The translations under genes were made by a program, and so were the position numbers. 34,561 bases of DNA from an uncultured bacterium (lineage in GTDB: Bacteria > UBP6 > UBA1177): the NCBI GenBank assembly GCA_905233945.1, contig CAJOFY010000024.1, forward strand, positions 1 to 34,561. Reading direction: 5' to 3'. The notes beneath the pieces were generated by a model that saw only the letters and a program-made list of their open reading frames with translations, was not told the origin of the DNA and ran no database searches. This document shows positions 8,129 to 15,825 of the stretch, one piece after another. Within the stretch, counting starts at the first letter, position 1. Each line of letters starts with the position of its first letter.

Positions 8129-8526
8129 GTTTTTTTGATGTCTTGAAAAGTCTGCTCCCGCATGAAAAGGTTTATCCTGTTGAACTTTCAAACGAAACGT
8201 TCTATCCTTCGCTCAAAAATTCGCCTGTTCCGGTAATTGTCGATTTTTATGTCGAAAAATCGCAGCCGTGCAGCATGGTTTATTCAACTCTGACGAAGTT
8301 CGCCACCGATTTCAAAGGGCGGGCGCGTGTCGGAGCGTTCAATCTGTCGCAGGATACTGAAGGAAAAATTATCGTTCCGTGCAAGATAAAGGCTGTTCCG
8401 ACAATCGGAATCTTCATCAAGGACGAGCCGGTTGAAATGCTTGAAGGGGTTTCCGGATACCTTAAAATCCAGGAAGCTTTTGAAAAAGCAGAAGAAAAAA
8501 TCAATAAAAAAAGCGGTCATAAATAA
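8125..8526 (+). CDS. Thioredoxin-like protein with degenerate active site (SQPC)
   Basis: A 133-residue protein with the thioredoxin fold order. A beta strand PVPVIVDFYV precedes the active-site turn, a helix and two strands lead to KAVPTIGIF with the cis-Pro at 92, and the end is amphipathic (EGVSGYLKIQEAFEKAEEKI). The usual W-C-G-P-C is replaced by K-S-Q-P-C, so only the resolving Cys (C49) is left, with Ser46 in place of the nucleophile. A further Cys is at 86. No signal peptide, so cytoplasmic. It overlaps the acetyltransferase gene by four bases and is likely coupled to it. Classical disulphide reductase activity is unlikely; a binding, chaperone or peroxidase-like role is possible. Confidence 0.82.
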   Translation: MSFFDVLKSLLPHEKVYPVELSNETFYPSLKNSPVPVIVDFYVEKSQPCSMVYSTLTKFATDFKGRARVGAFNLSQDTEGKIIVPCKIKAVPTIGIFIKDEPVEMLEGVSGYLKIQEAFEKAEEKINKKSGHK

Positions 8527-8546
8527 TTTATTATTAGGAGGATGTT

Positions 8547-9923
8547 ATGAAAAAATTTTTGGCGGCACTGCTTGTTTCGGCGTTATTTTTTGCCGTAAGC
8601 TGCGGTGGTTCCAGTTCGGAAAAAAAAGAAGTCGTAGAAGAAAAATCAGAGAAAATTTCAGCTGAAAAAGGCGGAGAAATCGAAGTCTCAGACGGCGCGG
8701 CAAAAATCAAAATTCCGGCAGGTGCACTTGCGAAAGACACCGAAATTTCGGTAAAACTTTACAAAACCAGTGGTTTCAACAACAAAAAAGCACTTGCTTC
8801 GAATGTTGTAGAATTCGGCCCCAGCGGCACTGTTTTCCAGAAACCCCTTTTGATAACGATCAACGCCGAGAAGTCGGTAAGCGGCAAAACAATCGCTGCA
8901 GCCGTTATGAAAAGCGACGGCTCTTGGAGCTTCAGCAAAGAGGGCGCTGCTGTAAAACTTGCCGGTTTTGACGAATCAGGCGACCCGATCATGACTTCGG
9001 CTTCAGGCGACCCGATCATGACGAACGCTTCAGGCGACCCGATCATGAGTTCCGCTTCGGGAGATCCGATCATGATGAGCGCTTCGGGAGATCCGATCAT
9101 GGTCACAGCTTCAGGCAACTCGATGATGAGCACGGCTTCGGGAGATCCGATCATGATGACAACAGGCCACTTCTCAAGCTACACTTTCGTTGTTGTTGAC
9201 GAAGTCAAGGAAGATTCCAAAGACAACGGAAAGCAGCATTCAGGCGATGTTACATGCAAAACCATAAAAGAGTGGGACACTCTCTATGATGATGCAGAGG
9301 ATAACGACTACAACAACAAGGAAGACAGCTCGATCTACTGCCAGAAAACAGGCGAGATGCTCGTTTACTGTCTTTACGGTGATTTCTACGGCTCGTATTC
9401 CGACATCTACTCGATAAAAGTCGGAAGCAAGGAATTCAAATGCGAATCGGAAAACAACGAAGACTGTGTTTTCGGAATGGAACAGTACTGCGGACACTTT
9501 GACGGCGAATACGAGGACGGTTACTACTGCGAAGAACAGGGCACATGCGAGAACACTGGCGAAACTGCCAAAGCCTGCGCTTCGACAAAAGGTGACGGCA
9601 ACTTCTACTATCAGGTCGGTGATAAAAAATTCGACGGCTGCACAAGCGAGGACGTTGAATCATGCTACAATGCATTCCGTGAATACTGCGGAGAAACAAT
9701 TCCCGATGATGAAGAGGAAGCGGAAGAAATTCCTGAAGAGTGCTACTATTATATGTATTGCGAAAGCGGAGATTTCGATATTTACCGCTGTACTCCGGAA
9801 GACGATGACATTTATATTTACATGAACAATCATCAGCAGGAATGCGATGAACCTGAAGAAGATATGGAAAAATGCGACAAAGAGCTGGCTCTTTTCTCAG
9901 AGTCTTGTTCCAGCAATGAATAA
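8547..9923 (+). CDS. ZU5-like lipoprotein with nonapeptide repeats and Cys-rich repeats
   Basis: A 458-residue exported lipoprotein. The signal peptide ends at FAVS-C19 (lipobox), and AGGAGG lies just upstream of the ATG. Residues about 40-135 look like a ZU5-type beta domain (AKIKIPAGALAKDTEISVKLY). Residues 144-206 are seven tandem nine-residue repeats of SGDPIM-x-x-A. The ZU5-like domain seems to resume after them (TGHFSSYTFVVVDEV). Residues 237-454 contain three Cys-rich units, roughly 265-315, 334-381 and 399-454. Units 1 and 2 share C-x-x-TGE at the start and an E-x-YCG end; the third is looser. The acidic, Cys-rich tail suggests disulphide-stabilised modules in the periplasm or on the surface. 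No enzymatic motif is visible. Confidence 0.85.
   Translation: MKKFLAALLVSALFFAVSCGGSSSEKKEVVEEKSEKISAEKGGEIEVSDGAAKIKIPAGALAKDTEISVKLYKTSGFNNKKALASNVVEFGPSGTVFQKPLLITINAEKSVSGKTIAAAVMKSDGSWSFSKEGAAVKLAGFDESGDPIMTSASGDPIMTNASGDPIMSSASGDPIMMSASGDPIMVTASGNSMMSTASGDPIMMTTGHFSSYTFVVVDEVKEDSKDNGKQHSGDVTCKTIKEWDTLYDDAEDNDYNNKEDSSIYCQKTGEMLVYCLYGDFYGSYSDIYSIKVGSKEFKCESENNEDCVFGMEQYCGHFDGEYEDGYYCEEQGTCENTGETAKACASTKGDGNFYYQVGDKKFDGCTSEDVESCYNAFREYCGETIPDDEEEAEEIPEECYYYMYCESGDFDIYRCTPEDDDIYIYMNNHQQECDEPEEDMEKCDKELALFSESCSSNE
8976..9164 (+). repeat. Seven in-frame 27-bp tandem repeats (nonapeptide SGDPIMxxA)
   Basis: Seven contiguous 27-base units encode SGDPIM followed by two variable residues and Ala or Thr. 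Copy 6 is the most divergent (SGNSMMSTA). Units 1-3 use tca-ggc-gac-ccg, while units 4, 5 and 7 use tcg-gga-gat-ccg. The DNA has therefore diverged synonymously while the peptide stayed nearly constant, which points to old duplications kept by selection on the protein. Confidence 0.95.
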
Positions 9924-9947
9924 TTTTTTATTTTAGGAGGAATTGTT

Positions 9948-10646
9948 ATGAAATCTTACATCGCTGAATTTATCGGCACATTAGCACTTGTAACTTTAGG
10001 CTGCGGCACGGCAATGCTTGTCGGCTGCGACACGCTGCCTGGTTATCTTTTAACCGCGTTTGCATTCGGTCTTACGATTGTCGGAATGGCTTACTGCGTA
10101 GGCAACATTTCCGGCTGCCACATCAATCCGGCTGTTTCGCTCGGCGTTCTCATGACCGGCGGAATGACGGTTAAAGACTTTATCGGCTATGTTATTTCAC
10201 AGTGCCTCGGTGCACTTGCAGGCTCGGGACTTCTTGCCCTCATCTTCAAACTCGGCAATGTCGCTGACAAAACCGGCGGATTCGGAACAAACGGACTCGG
10301 CGACGTTAACAGCGGCGTTCACGGCAGTGTTGCAGCAGGTCTCATCGTTGAAATCGTCCTTACATTCTTCTTTGTTTTCACTATTCTGGGCGTAACCTCG
10401 AAGAAAGGCAACCACGGTTCGTTTGCAGGCATGGTTATCGGCTTCACGCTTGTTCTCGTCCACATTTTGGGCATCGGCCTTACCGGAACATCTGTCAACC
10501 CGGCTAGAAGCTTCGGCCCGGCAGTTGTAGCTGCAATCGCAGGCAACACCGCTCCTATCGCAGCACTCTGGGTCTTCATAGTTGCTCCGCTTATCGGCGC
10601 TGCAATCGCTGCATGTCTCTGGAAATTCCTCTCAAAAGAGAACTAA
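9948..10646 (+). CDS. aqpZ: Aquaporin Z-type water channel
   Basis: A 232-residue inner-membrane channel of the MIP family with six hydrophobic segments. Both NPA boxes are intact: SGCHINPAVSLG in the first half and GTSVNPARSFGPA in the second. The Arg after the second NPA and the His of the selectivity region favour a water-specific AqpZ over a glycerol facilitator. The length matches AqpZ (about 230). The ATG has AGGAGG at 9935-9940. It is separated from the lipoprotein by 24 bases, so co-transcription is likely, although no functional link is evident. Confidence 0.93.
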   Translation: MKSYIAEFIGTLALVTLGCGTAMLVGCDTLPGYLLTAFAFGLTIVGMAYCVGNISGCHINPAVSLGVLMTGGMTVKDFIGYVISQCLGALAGSGLLALIFKLGNVADKTGGFGTNGLGDVNSGVHGSVAAGLIVEIVLTFFFVFTILGVTSKKGNHGSFAGMVIGFTLVLVHILGIGLTGTSVNPARSFGPAVVAAIAGNTAPIAALWVFIVAPLIGAAIAACLWKFLSKEN

Positions 10647-10679
10647 TTCTTTACAATTAAAATCTTTTTCATTTTCGGC

Positions 10680-10707
10680 TTGACATAGATTTTCATTATG
10701 ATATTTT
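10680..10707 (+). promoter_or_regulatory. Putative promoter of the cpgS-like gene
   Basis: A perfect -35 TTGACA (10680-10685) is followed after 16 bases by TATTTT (10702-10707). Transcription would begin near 10714, right at the start of the two 20-base direct repeats, which therefore sit where a repressor could act. Confidence 0.55.
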
Positions 10708-10712
10708 TCCGC

Positions 10713-10753
10713 GCCGTTGACTGTGTCCGGCCGCCGTTGACCTTGTCCGGCCG
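10713..10753 (+). repeat. Two 20-bp direct repeats with CGGCCG palindromes (operator or 5' leader hairpin)
   Basis: GCCGTTGAC-x-x-TGTCCGGCC occurs twice in tandem (10713-10732 and 10733-10752), differing at two positions. Each copy closes on a CGGCCG palindrome (10728-10733 and 10748-10753). The two palindromes can also pair to form a hairpin with a 14-base loop in RNA. The block is strikingly GC-rich inside an AT-rich intergenic region and lies at the predicted transcription start. Confidence 0.7.
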
Positions 10754-10782
10754 TTTTAATAACTTAACATTTGGAGGATCAA

Positions 10783-12144
10783 ATGACCAGAAAGAAAGTT
10801 CTCATCATGGGTGCTGCCGGTAGAGATTTCCACAACTTCAACACCTATTTCAGACACAATCCTGAGTACGAAGTAGTTGCTTTCACCGCAACTCAGATTC
10901 CTGACATCGATGGAAGAAAGTATCCGAAGGAACTCGCAGGCGAAGACCTTTACCCGAACGGTATTCCTATTTATGACGAAACCGAACTTCCGAGACTTGT
11001 AAAAGAGCTCGGCGTTGAAGTATGCGTATTCGCTTACAGCGATATTTACTATCCGATAGTTATGAGCAAAGGCGCTCTCGTCAACTCTCTCGGCGCAGAC
11101 TTCGTTCTTATGGGCTATGACAAGACGAAGATCAAATCCTGCAAACCGATCATTTCGATCTGCGCAGTAAGAACCGGTTGCGGCAAAAGCCAGACAACAA
11201 GATTCATCTATGATATTTTCAAGAAAATGGGCAAAAAGGTCGTTGCTGTACGTCACCCGATGCCTTACGATCCTGACCTCAACAAACAGGCTGTTCAGCG
11301 CTTCGCTAAAATCGAAGACCTCAAAGCTAACAACTGCACAATCGAGGAAATGGAAGAGTACGAGCCGCACATTGCTGCAGGCAACGTAATTTATGCTGGT
11401 GTTGACTACGAAGCTATCCTTCGTCAGGCTGAAAAAGATGTTGACGGCGAACCCGATGTCATCCTCTGGGACGGCGGAAACAACGATTTCCCGTTCTATG
11501 ATTCTGACCTCAAGATCGTTGTTGTCGATCCTCTCAGACCGGGTCACGAATGCCTCTACTATCCGGGCGAAGTTAATGTTCTTATGGCTGACGTTATCGT
11601 CATCAACAAAATGGACAGCGCAACTCCGGAAGACATCAAAACAGTTAAAGATAACTGCAAGAGACTCGCTCCGAACGCAGTCGTTATCGAAGCTGACTCC
11701 GAACTTACCGTTGACGGCGACATCAAAGGAAAGAGAGTCCTCATCGTTGAAGACGGCCCGACACTTACCCACGGCGGCATGAAGACCGGCGCTGCAAAAG
11801 TCGCTGCACAGAGAAACGGCGTTAAAGAGATGGTTGACCCGAAACCGGCAGCTGTCGGCAAAATCGCTTTCACCTACAGAAAATATCCGAACATCGGCGA
11901 AGGCATCCTTCCGGCTATGGGATACGGCGAAGAGCAGATGAGAGACCTTGAGAAGACCATCAACGCAATTGATGCTGACCTCGTTCTCAGCGGCACCCCG
12001 ATCGACCTCGGCAGAGTCGTTAAAGTCAACAAACCGATCGTTAGAGTCGGCTATGAACTTGCTCCGAGAGGAGACGGTGCAGAAATGCTCAAGAAAGTTA
12101 TTGTTGACAAACTTTTCGGCGGATGCAAAGGCTGCTGCAAATAG
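10783..12144 (+). CDS. P-loop protein of the cyclic 2,3-diphosphoglycerate synthetase family
   Basis: A 453-residue protein starting MTRKKVLIMGAAGRDFHNFN, the conserved opening of bacterial homologues of archaeal cyclic 2,3-diphosphoglycerate synthetase. The frame extends four codons upstream to a TTG at 10771, but the ATG at 10783 with GGAGGA four bases ahead is preferred. A Rossmann-like N-terminal part is followed by a P-loop AVRTGCGKSQTTR (about 128-140), a metal/nucleotide segment DVILWDGGNNDFPFY, and NKMD, as in SIMIBI-type GTPases. The protein ends GGCKGCCK, an odd Cys-rich tail. Bacterial members are often found near carbamate kinase, as here, and are usually annotated as GTPases; whether they make the cyclic phosphate is not settled. 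Confidence 0.85.
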   Translation: MTRKKVLIMGAAGRDFHNFNTYFRHNPEYEVVAFTATQIPDIDGRKYPKELAGEDLYPNGIPIYDETELPRLVKELGVEVCVFAYSDIYYPIVMSKGALVNSLGADFVLMGYDKTKIKSCKPIISICAVRTGCGKSQTTRFIYDIFKKMGKKVVAVRHPMPYDPDLNKQAVQRFAKIEDLKANNCTIEEMEEYEPHIAAGNVIYAGVDYEAILRQAEKDVDGEPDVILWDGGNNDFPFYDSDLKIVVVDPLRPGHECLYYPGEVNVLMADVIVINKMDSATPEDIKTVKDNCKRLAPNAVVIEADSELTVDGDIKGKRVLIVEDGPTLTHGGMKTGAAKVAAQRNGVKEMVDPKPAAVGKIAFTYRKYPNIGEGILPAMGYGEEQMRDLEKTINAIDADLVLSGTPIDLGRVVKVNKPIVRVGYELAPRGDGAEMLKKVIVDKLFGGCKGCCK

Positions 12145-12165
12145 TTTTTTGTAACTGATTTTGTT

Positions 12166-12199
12166 AAAGAGGGGGCTCTGGTCCCCTCTTTCTTTTTTT
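12166..12199 (+). terminator. Rho-independent terminator between the cpgS-like gene and carbamate kinase
   Basis: AAAGAGGGG (12166-12174) pairs perfectly with CCCCTCTTT (12183-12191) across an eight-base loop, followed by CTTTTTTT. It lies 22 bases after the upstream stop and ends just before the Shine-Dalgarno of carbamate kinase. No separate promoter for arcC is visible after it, so arcC is probably expressed by read-through. Confidence 0.9.
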
Positions 12200-12211
12200 G
12201 ATGGAGTTTTT

Positions 12212-13153
12212 ATGAAAATAGTGATCGCACTCGGCGGCAATGCCTTGATAAAACCGGGAGACAAAGGAACTGTCGAAGATCAGGAAAGAAATATCCGCGC
12301 TTCAATGGACGGAATCGTGGAACTCATTAAGGAAGGGCATCAGGTTGTAATCACGCACGGAAACGGCCCTCAGGCGGGTGCAAGGCTCATCCGCAACGAA
12401 ATGGCCGAAACCGAAGTTTATCCCGATCCGCTCGTCGTATGCGTCGCAGACACGCAGGGCAGCATGGGATACATGATAGAGCAGGGGCTTATGAACTGCC
12501 TCAGCAAGGCTGGAGAAAAGAAGATCAAAGTTGCGACTCTTGTAACGCAGATCGAAGTAAACCCGCTCGATCCGGCTTTCAAAAAGCCGACAAAGCCGGT
12601 AGGTCCGTTCTACAATCAGCAGAAAGCTCTGATGAAGATGAAAAACGGCTGGAAAATGGTGGAAGACAGCGGCCGCGGTTACCGCAGAGTCGTTCCGTCG
12701 CCCATGCCTCTCAGAGTTTTGAATCCCGAAGCCATGAACACCCTTATCGACGCGGGTTTCACCGTCATTACAGGCGGCGGCGGCGGTATTCCGGTCTATA
12801 AAAGCAAGGATAAATCGGGTTATCAGGGGATTGACGCCGTTATCGACAAGGATCTGGCAAGCGTAATGATCGCGCAGACGATCGATGCGGACATGGTCGT
12901 AATTCTCACAGGAGTTGAAAAAGTCGCGGTAAACTTTAAGTCCGACAAGCCGACATGGCTTGATCAGATGACTTCAGCAGAAGCTGAGAAATACCTGGCT
13001 CAGGGCGAATTCCCGGCAGGAAGCATGGGTCCGAAAATTAGATCGGCCATCGATTTTGTCAAAAACGACCCGAAAAAAGTCGTTATCATTACTTCCGAAG
13101 ACAAACTTGCCGATGCCATGGAAGGCAAGACAGGAACAAGAATAATCCATTAA
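12212..13153 (+). CDS. arcC: Carbamate kinase
   Basis: A 313-residue amino-acid-kinase-fold enzyme. It opens MKIVIALGGNALIKPGD and has the THGNGPQ motif near residue 50, VTGGGGGIPV near 190 and DKDLASVMIA shortly after; length is typical. The enzyme interconverts ATP + carbamate with ADP + carbamoyl phosphate, usually making ATP in fermentative arginine or purine degradation. The frame is open back to 12161, but that extension would encode the terminator hairpin. The ATG at 12212 with GGAG (12203-12206) matches the family start. No ornithine or knotted carbamoyltransferase is in the window; the only carbamoyl-phosphate user nearby is the NodU-type enzyme at 26.2-28.1 kb. Confidence 0.95.
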   Translation: MKIVIALGGNALIKPGDKGTVEDQERNIRASMDGIVELIKEGHQVVITHGNGPQAGARLIRNEMAETEVYPDPLVVCVADTQGSMGYMIEQGLMNCLSKAGEKKIKVATLVTQIEVNPLDPAFKKPTKPVGPFYNQQKALMKMKNGWKMVEDSGRGYRRVVPSPMPLRVLNPEAMNTLIDAGFTVITGGGGGIPVYKSKDKSGYQGIDAVIDKDLASVMIAQTIDADMVVILTGVEKVAVNFKSDKPTWLDQMTSAEAEKYLAQGEFPAGSMGPKIRSAIDFVKNDPKKVVIITSEDKLADAMEGKTGTRIIH

Positions 13154-13241
13154 AAATCTCTTCCGGCGCTGCAGATCAAGGAGTTTAGGAAATTCAGTGT
13201 GTCCAGGAAATCCAGGGAGCAGCAGTATTTTTTGCCGGTAT

Positions 13242-13269
13242 TTGCCACTTTCGATATTTTCGCTATAAT
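13242..13269 (+). promoter_or_regulatory. Promoter of the iorAB-like gene
   Basis: TTGCCA (13242-13247) and a perfect TATAAT (13264-13269) are separated by 16 bases. The leader that follows, rich in T with TTATTGTTA, is nearly the same as the one in front of the wlbA-like gene. Confidence 0.7.
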
Positions 13270-13313
13270 CAGCGGTTTTTTGTTTATTATTGTTATAAAT
13301 ATAGGAGATTTTG

Positions 13314-15824
13314 ATGGCTGATTTTTTGAAACTTGTCGATTCACCTGCCGGTTCAAGGCTTATTGTCCAGGGAAACAGCGCCTTTGCGCTCGGCGTCGTT
13401 CATGCAGGCTACCACGCGGCTGACGGTTATCCCGGAACTCCCAGCACCGAAGTCATCGATAAAAACCTCAAATATGTTCAGGACAGAATGACTGTCGGCT
13501 GGAGCGTAAACGAAGCAAACGCGACTGCTGTCACGATAGGTCACGCGGTTGCCGGAATGGACAGCGTCGTCACGATGAAGATCCCCGGCCTCTTCCAGGC
13601 TGCCGACACCATCACGACTTCGGCTTTCTACACCGGTCAGATGGGCGCTTTCGTAGTTTATGCGGCAACCGACTATGTTCCATCAAGCACTCAGCACGTA
13701 ATAGATGCTAGATATTTTCTGAGCGCAGCGAGAATTCCGGTTCTCGAGCCGAGAAATCACCAGGAACTTTACGACATGGCTTTCATCGCGGCAGATCTTT
13801 CGCGTATGTTCAAAACACAGGTATGCATTCTTGCAAGCGGTATTCTGGCACACAGCGAAGGACTTGTCGTAACGAGAGAGCCGCGTAAGATCGAGCCGCT
13901 TCCAGTTCCGTCAGACCTTTCGAAGTGGATGCTCATGCCCGGCATCGCAAGGAAAAACTACAACGAAGCGACAACTCACAGGATCCCGCAGGTCCTTGAA
14001 TTTGTCGAAAACAACAAAGATTTCATAACCGAAACAAAAGGAACCGATGATTTCGGAATTGTCGTTGTCGGAGAAAGCGAGATCATCGTCAAAGAGGCTC
14101 TTCTCAATGCCGGCCTCAATCCGTCGATACTTTCGATGTCGATCGCAAACCCGGTTCCGGTAAAGAGAATCCGCGAGTTCGCGTCAAAAATCAAAGGCAA
14201 ACTCTTCGTTTTCGAAGACGGCGACAGATTTTTGCAGGAAAAGATCGAAGCGGCAGGAATCGCAGTCATCGGCAAACCCGAATATTCGGTCCTCACCGAC
14301 TGGACTCCGCAGGATGTCATCGATTTCCTTAAAGATTTTATCGAGATCAAAGCGCATAAGGAATCGACTGTTCCGGCGATCAAACCGCTCATCAGACCGC
14401 CTTCGATCTGCCCTGGATGTCCGTTCCGCGGATACGCCCTTTCGGCTGAAAATCTCAGAAAGAAAGGGAAACTTTTCGCAGGTTTCGGTGAAATCGGATG
14501 CTCGACGCTCCTTTTCATCAACAAAGGGATCGATACCGTCCTCTGCATGGGCGGAAGCGACGCGATGAGACAGGGGTTCTGCCTGAGCAGACCTGAAATG
14601 GCGTCTAAAGTCGTCAGTGTAATCGGCGATTCGTGCGAATGCCACAGCGGTATCGACGCGACAAGAAACGGCGTTTTCAGAAACGTTCCCGGCGTCAAAG
14701 TCGTCCTTGACAACAGCGTAACGGCCATGACAGGCGGCCAGCCCGCGCCGACAAGCTATGCAAACCTTGCCGGAGTTCCCAACAAATTCAGGCTCAAAGA
14801 GGCGATCGCGGCTGAAAAATGCGATGTTGTCGCTGTCAACGCCTACGATCTTGCAGGAATCGAAAAAGCTCTCGAAAAGGCTCTCGACGACGCCGAAGCA
14901 GGCAAATTCACCAATCTGGTGATCGAAGGGCCGTGCCAGCAGATCATGGATAAATCGAAAAAGAAAAGAACGATAAAAATCGATGCCGAAAAATGCAAAA
15001 AGTGCGGAAGATGCAACGTCTGCCCCGGCATAAAATTCGACAAGGAAAATGGCCCCTCCTTCACGAATATGTGCATCGACTGCGGCGGAAACAAACAGAT
15101 CTGCATGCAGAGATGCCCGTTTGGAGCGATCGTTCCGATAGAAGTTTCGGAAAAGAAGGCTAAAGTTGAAGCTCCGGGGACTGTTCCGGCTGAAATTCCC
15201 GAAGTAAGCGTCGCAAAAGAACTTCTCCCAGAGTCGATCAGAGTTGCTATCCGCGGAATCGGCGGTCAGGGCAACCTTTTCTTCGGCAAAGTGCTTAGTG
15301 AGATTGCGCTCCACACGCCATACGGCGAAACCGGCATCGTAAAAGGCGATACCCACGGCATGGCACAGTTGGGCGGCAGCGTAATTTCAACTTTTGCATG
15401 CGGCAAAGTTTATAGCCCGATCCTTTCGCCCAAAAGCGCGGATGTCCTTGTAGTAATGGAGACTTCCGAAGTTTTCTGCAACGGCTTCCTCGACCTTCTG
15501 AAACCGAACGGAACGATAATTCTGAACAGATTCGAGTCGCTTCCGGCGAACATGAAAAAAGAGGACTACCCGAAAATCGAAGATATCAGGAAGGCTCTTG
15601 CAGGCTACAAAGTCATTGAAACCGATGTTATTGAAACAGTCGCTAAAATCGGCGACAAATCGGGAAAAACCGCAAACATCGCAATGCTCGGACTTCTCTC
15701 GTCGATAGAGCCTTTCTCGGCAATACCGAAGGAAATCTGGCTCAAAGCTCTTATGAAACTCTCGCCCACAGACGCTGCGAAGGCGGCTAACTACGCGGCA
15801 TTCAACGCAGGAAGAGGAGAATAG
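13314..15824 (+). CDS. iorA-iorB: Indolepyruvate:ferredoxin oxidoreductase, fused alpha and beta subunits (IorA-IorB)
   Basis: An 836-residue fusion. The N-terminal ~350 residues are the POR-type pyrimidine/domain II region (GVVHAGYHAADGYPGTPSTE). Next comes the TPP-binding domain, with CPGCPFRG near 365 and GDSCECHSGIDATRNG followed by LDNSVTAMTGGQPAP. A ferredoxin segment has C-x2-C-x2-C-x2-CPG near 558 and MCIDCGGNKQICMQRCPFGAI. The end is a gamma/beta-type domain (IRGIGGQGNLFFGKVLSE) from about 640. IorAB oxidatively decarboxylates aryl-pyruvates to acyl-CoA with reduction of ferredoxin, in anaerobic aromatic amino acid use. The subunits are usually separate genes, so the fusion is notable. 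AGGAG (13303-13307) supports the ATG at 13314 over the adjoining TTG. Confidence 0.93.
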   Translation: MADFLKLVDSPAGSRLIVQGNSAFALGVVHAGYHAADGYPGTPSTEVIDKNLKYVQDRMTVGWSVNEANATAVTIGHAVAGMDSVVTMKIPGLFQAADTITTSAFYTGQMGAFVVYAATDYVPSSTQHVIDARYFLSAARIPVLEPRNHQELYDMAFIAADLSRMFKTQVCILASGILAHSEGLVVTREPRKIEPLPVPSDLSKWMLMPGIARKNYNEATTHRIPQVLEFVENNKDFITETKGTDDFGIVVVGESEIIVKEALLNAGLNPSILSMSIANPVPVKRIREFASKIKGKLFVFEDGDRFLQEKIEAAGIAVIGKPEYSVLTDWTPQDVIDFLKDFIEIKAHKESTVPAIKPLIRPPSICPGCPFRGYALSAENLRKKGKLFAGFGEIGCSTLLFINKGIDTVLCMGGSDAMRQGFCLSRPEMASKVVSVIGDSCECHSGIDATRNGVFRNVPGVKVVLDNSVTAMTGGQPAPTSYANLAGVPNKFRLKEAIAAEKCDVVAVNAYDLAGIEKALEKALDDAEAGKFTNLVIEGPCQQIMDKSKKKRTIKIDAEKCKKCGRCNVCPGIKFDKENGPSFTNMCIDCGGNKQICMQRCPFGAIVPIEVSEKKAKVEAPGTVPAEIPEVSVAKELLPESIRVAIRGIGGQGNLFFGKVLSEIALHTPYGETGIVKGDTHGMAQLGGSVISTFACGKVYSPILSPKSADVLVVMETSEVFCNGFLDLLKPNGTIILNRFESLPANMKKEDYPKIEDIRKALAGYKVIETDVIETVAKIGDKSGKTANIAMLGLLSSIEPFSAIPKEIWLKALMKLSPTDAAKAANYAAFNAGRGE

Positions 15825-15825
15825 C

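Noticed and set aside
8976-9164. Tandem 27-base repeats considered as a CRISPR or minisatellite
   Set aside because: Units are contiguous without spacers, stay in frame and conserve the peptide rather than the DNA.
12161-12211. N-terminal extension of carbamate kinase
   Set aside because: These codons are the terminator hairpin and T-tract; the family starts at MKIVIALGGNA with its own Shine-Dalgarno.
10756-12264. 502-codon minus-strand frame opposite the cpgS-like gene
   Set aside because: The plus frame has the P-loop and family motifs; the antisense product has no recognisable features.
13187-13215. Two 11-base near repeats (AGGAAATTCAG / AGGAAATCCAG) 18 bases apart upstream of the iorAB promoter
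   Set aside because: Too short and only two copies; no palindrome or position relative to the promoter makes a function likely.
14184-15356. 390-codon minus-strand frame inside the IorA-IorB fusion
   Set aside because: Shadow of a well-conserved enzyme gene, no start signals.
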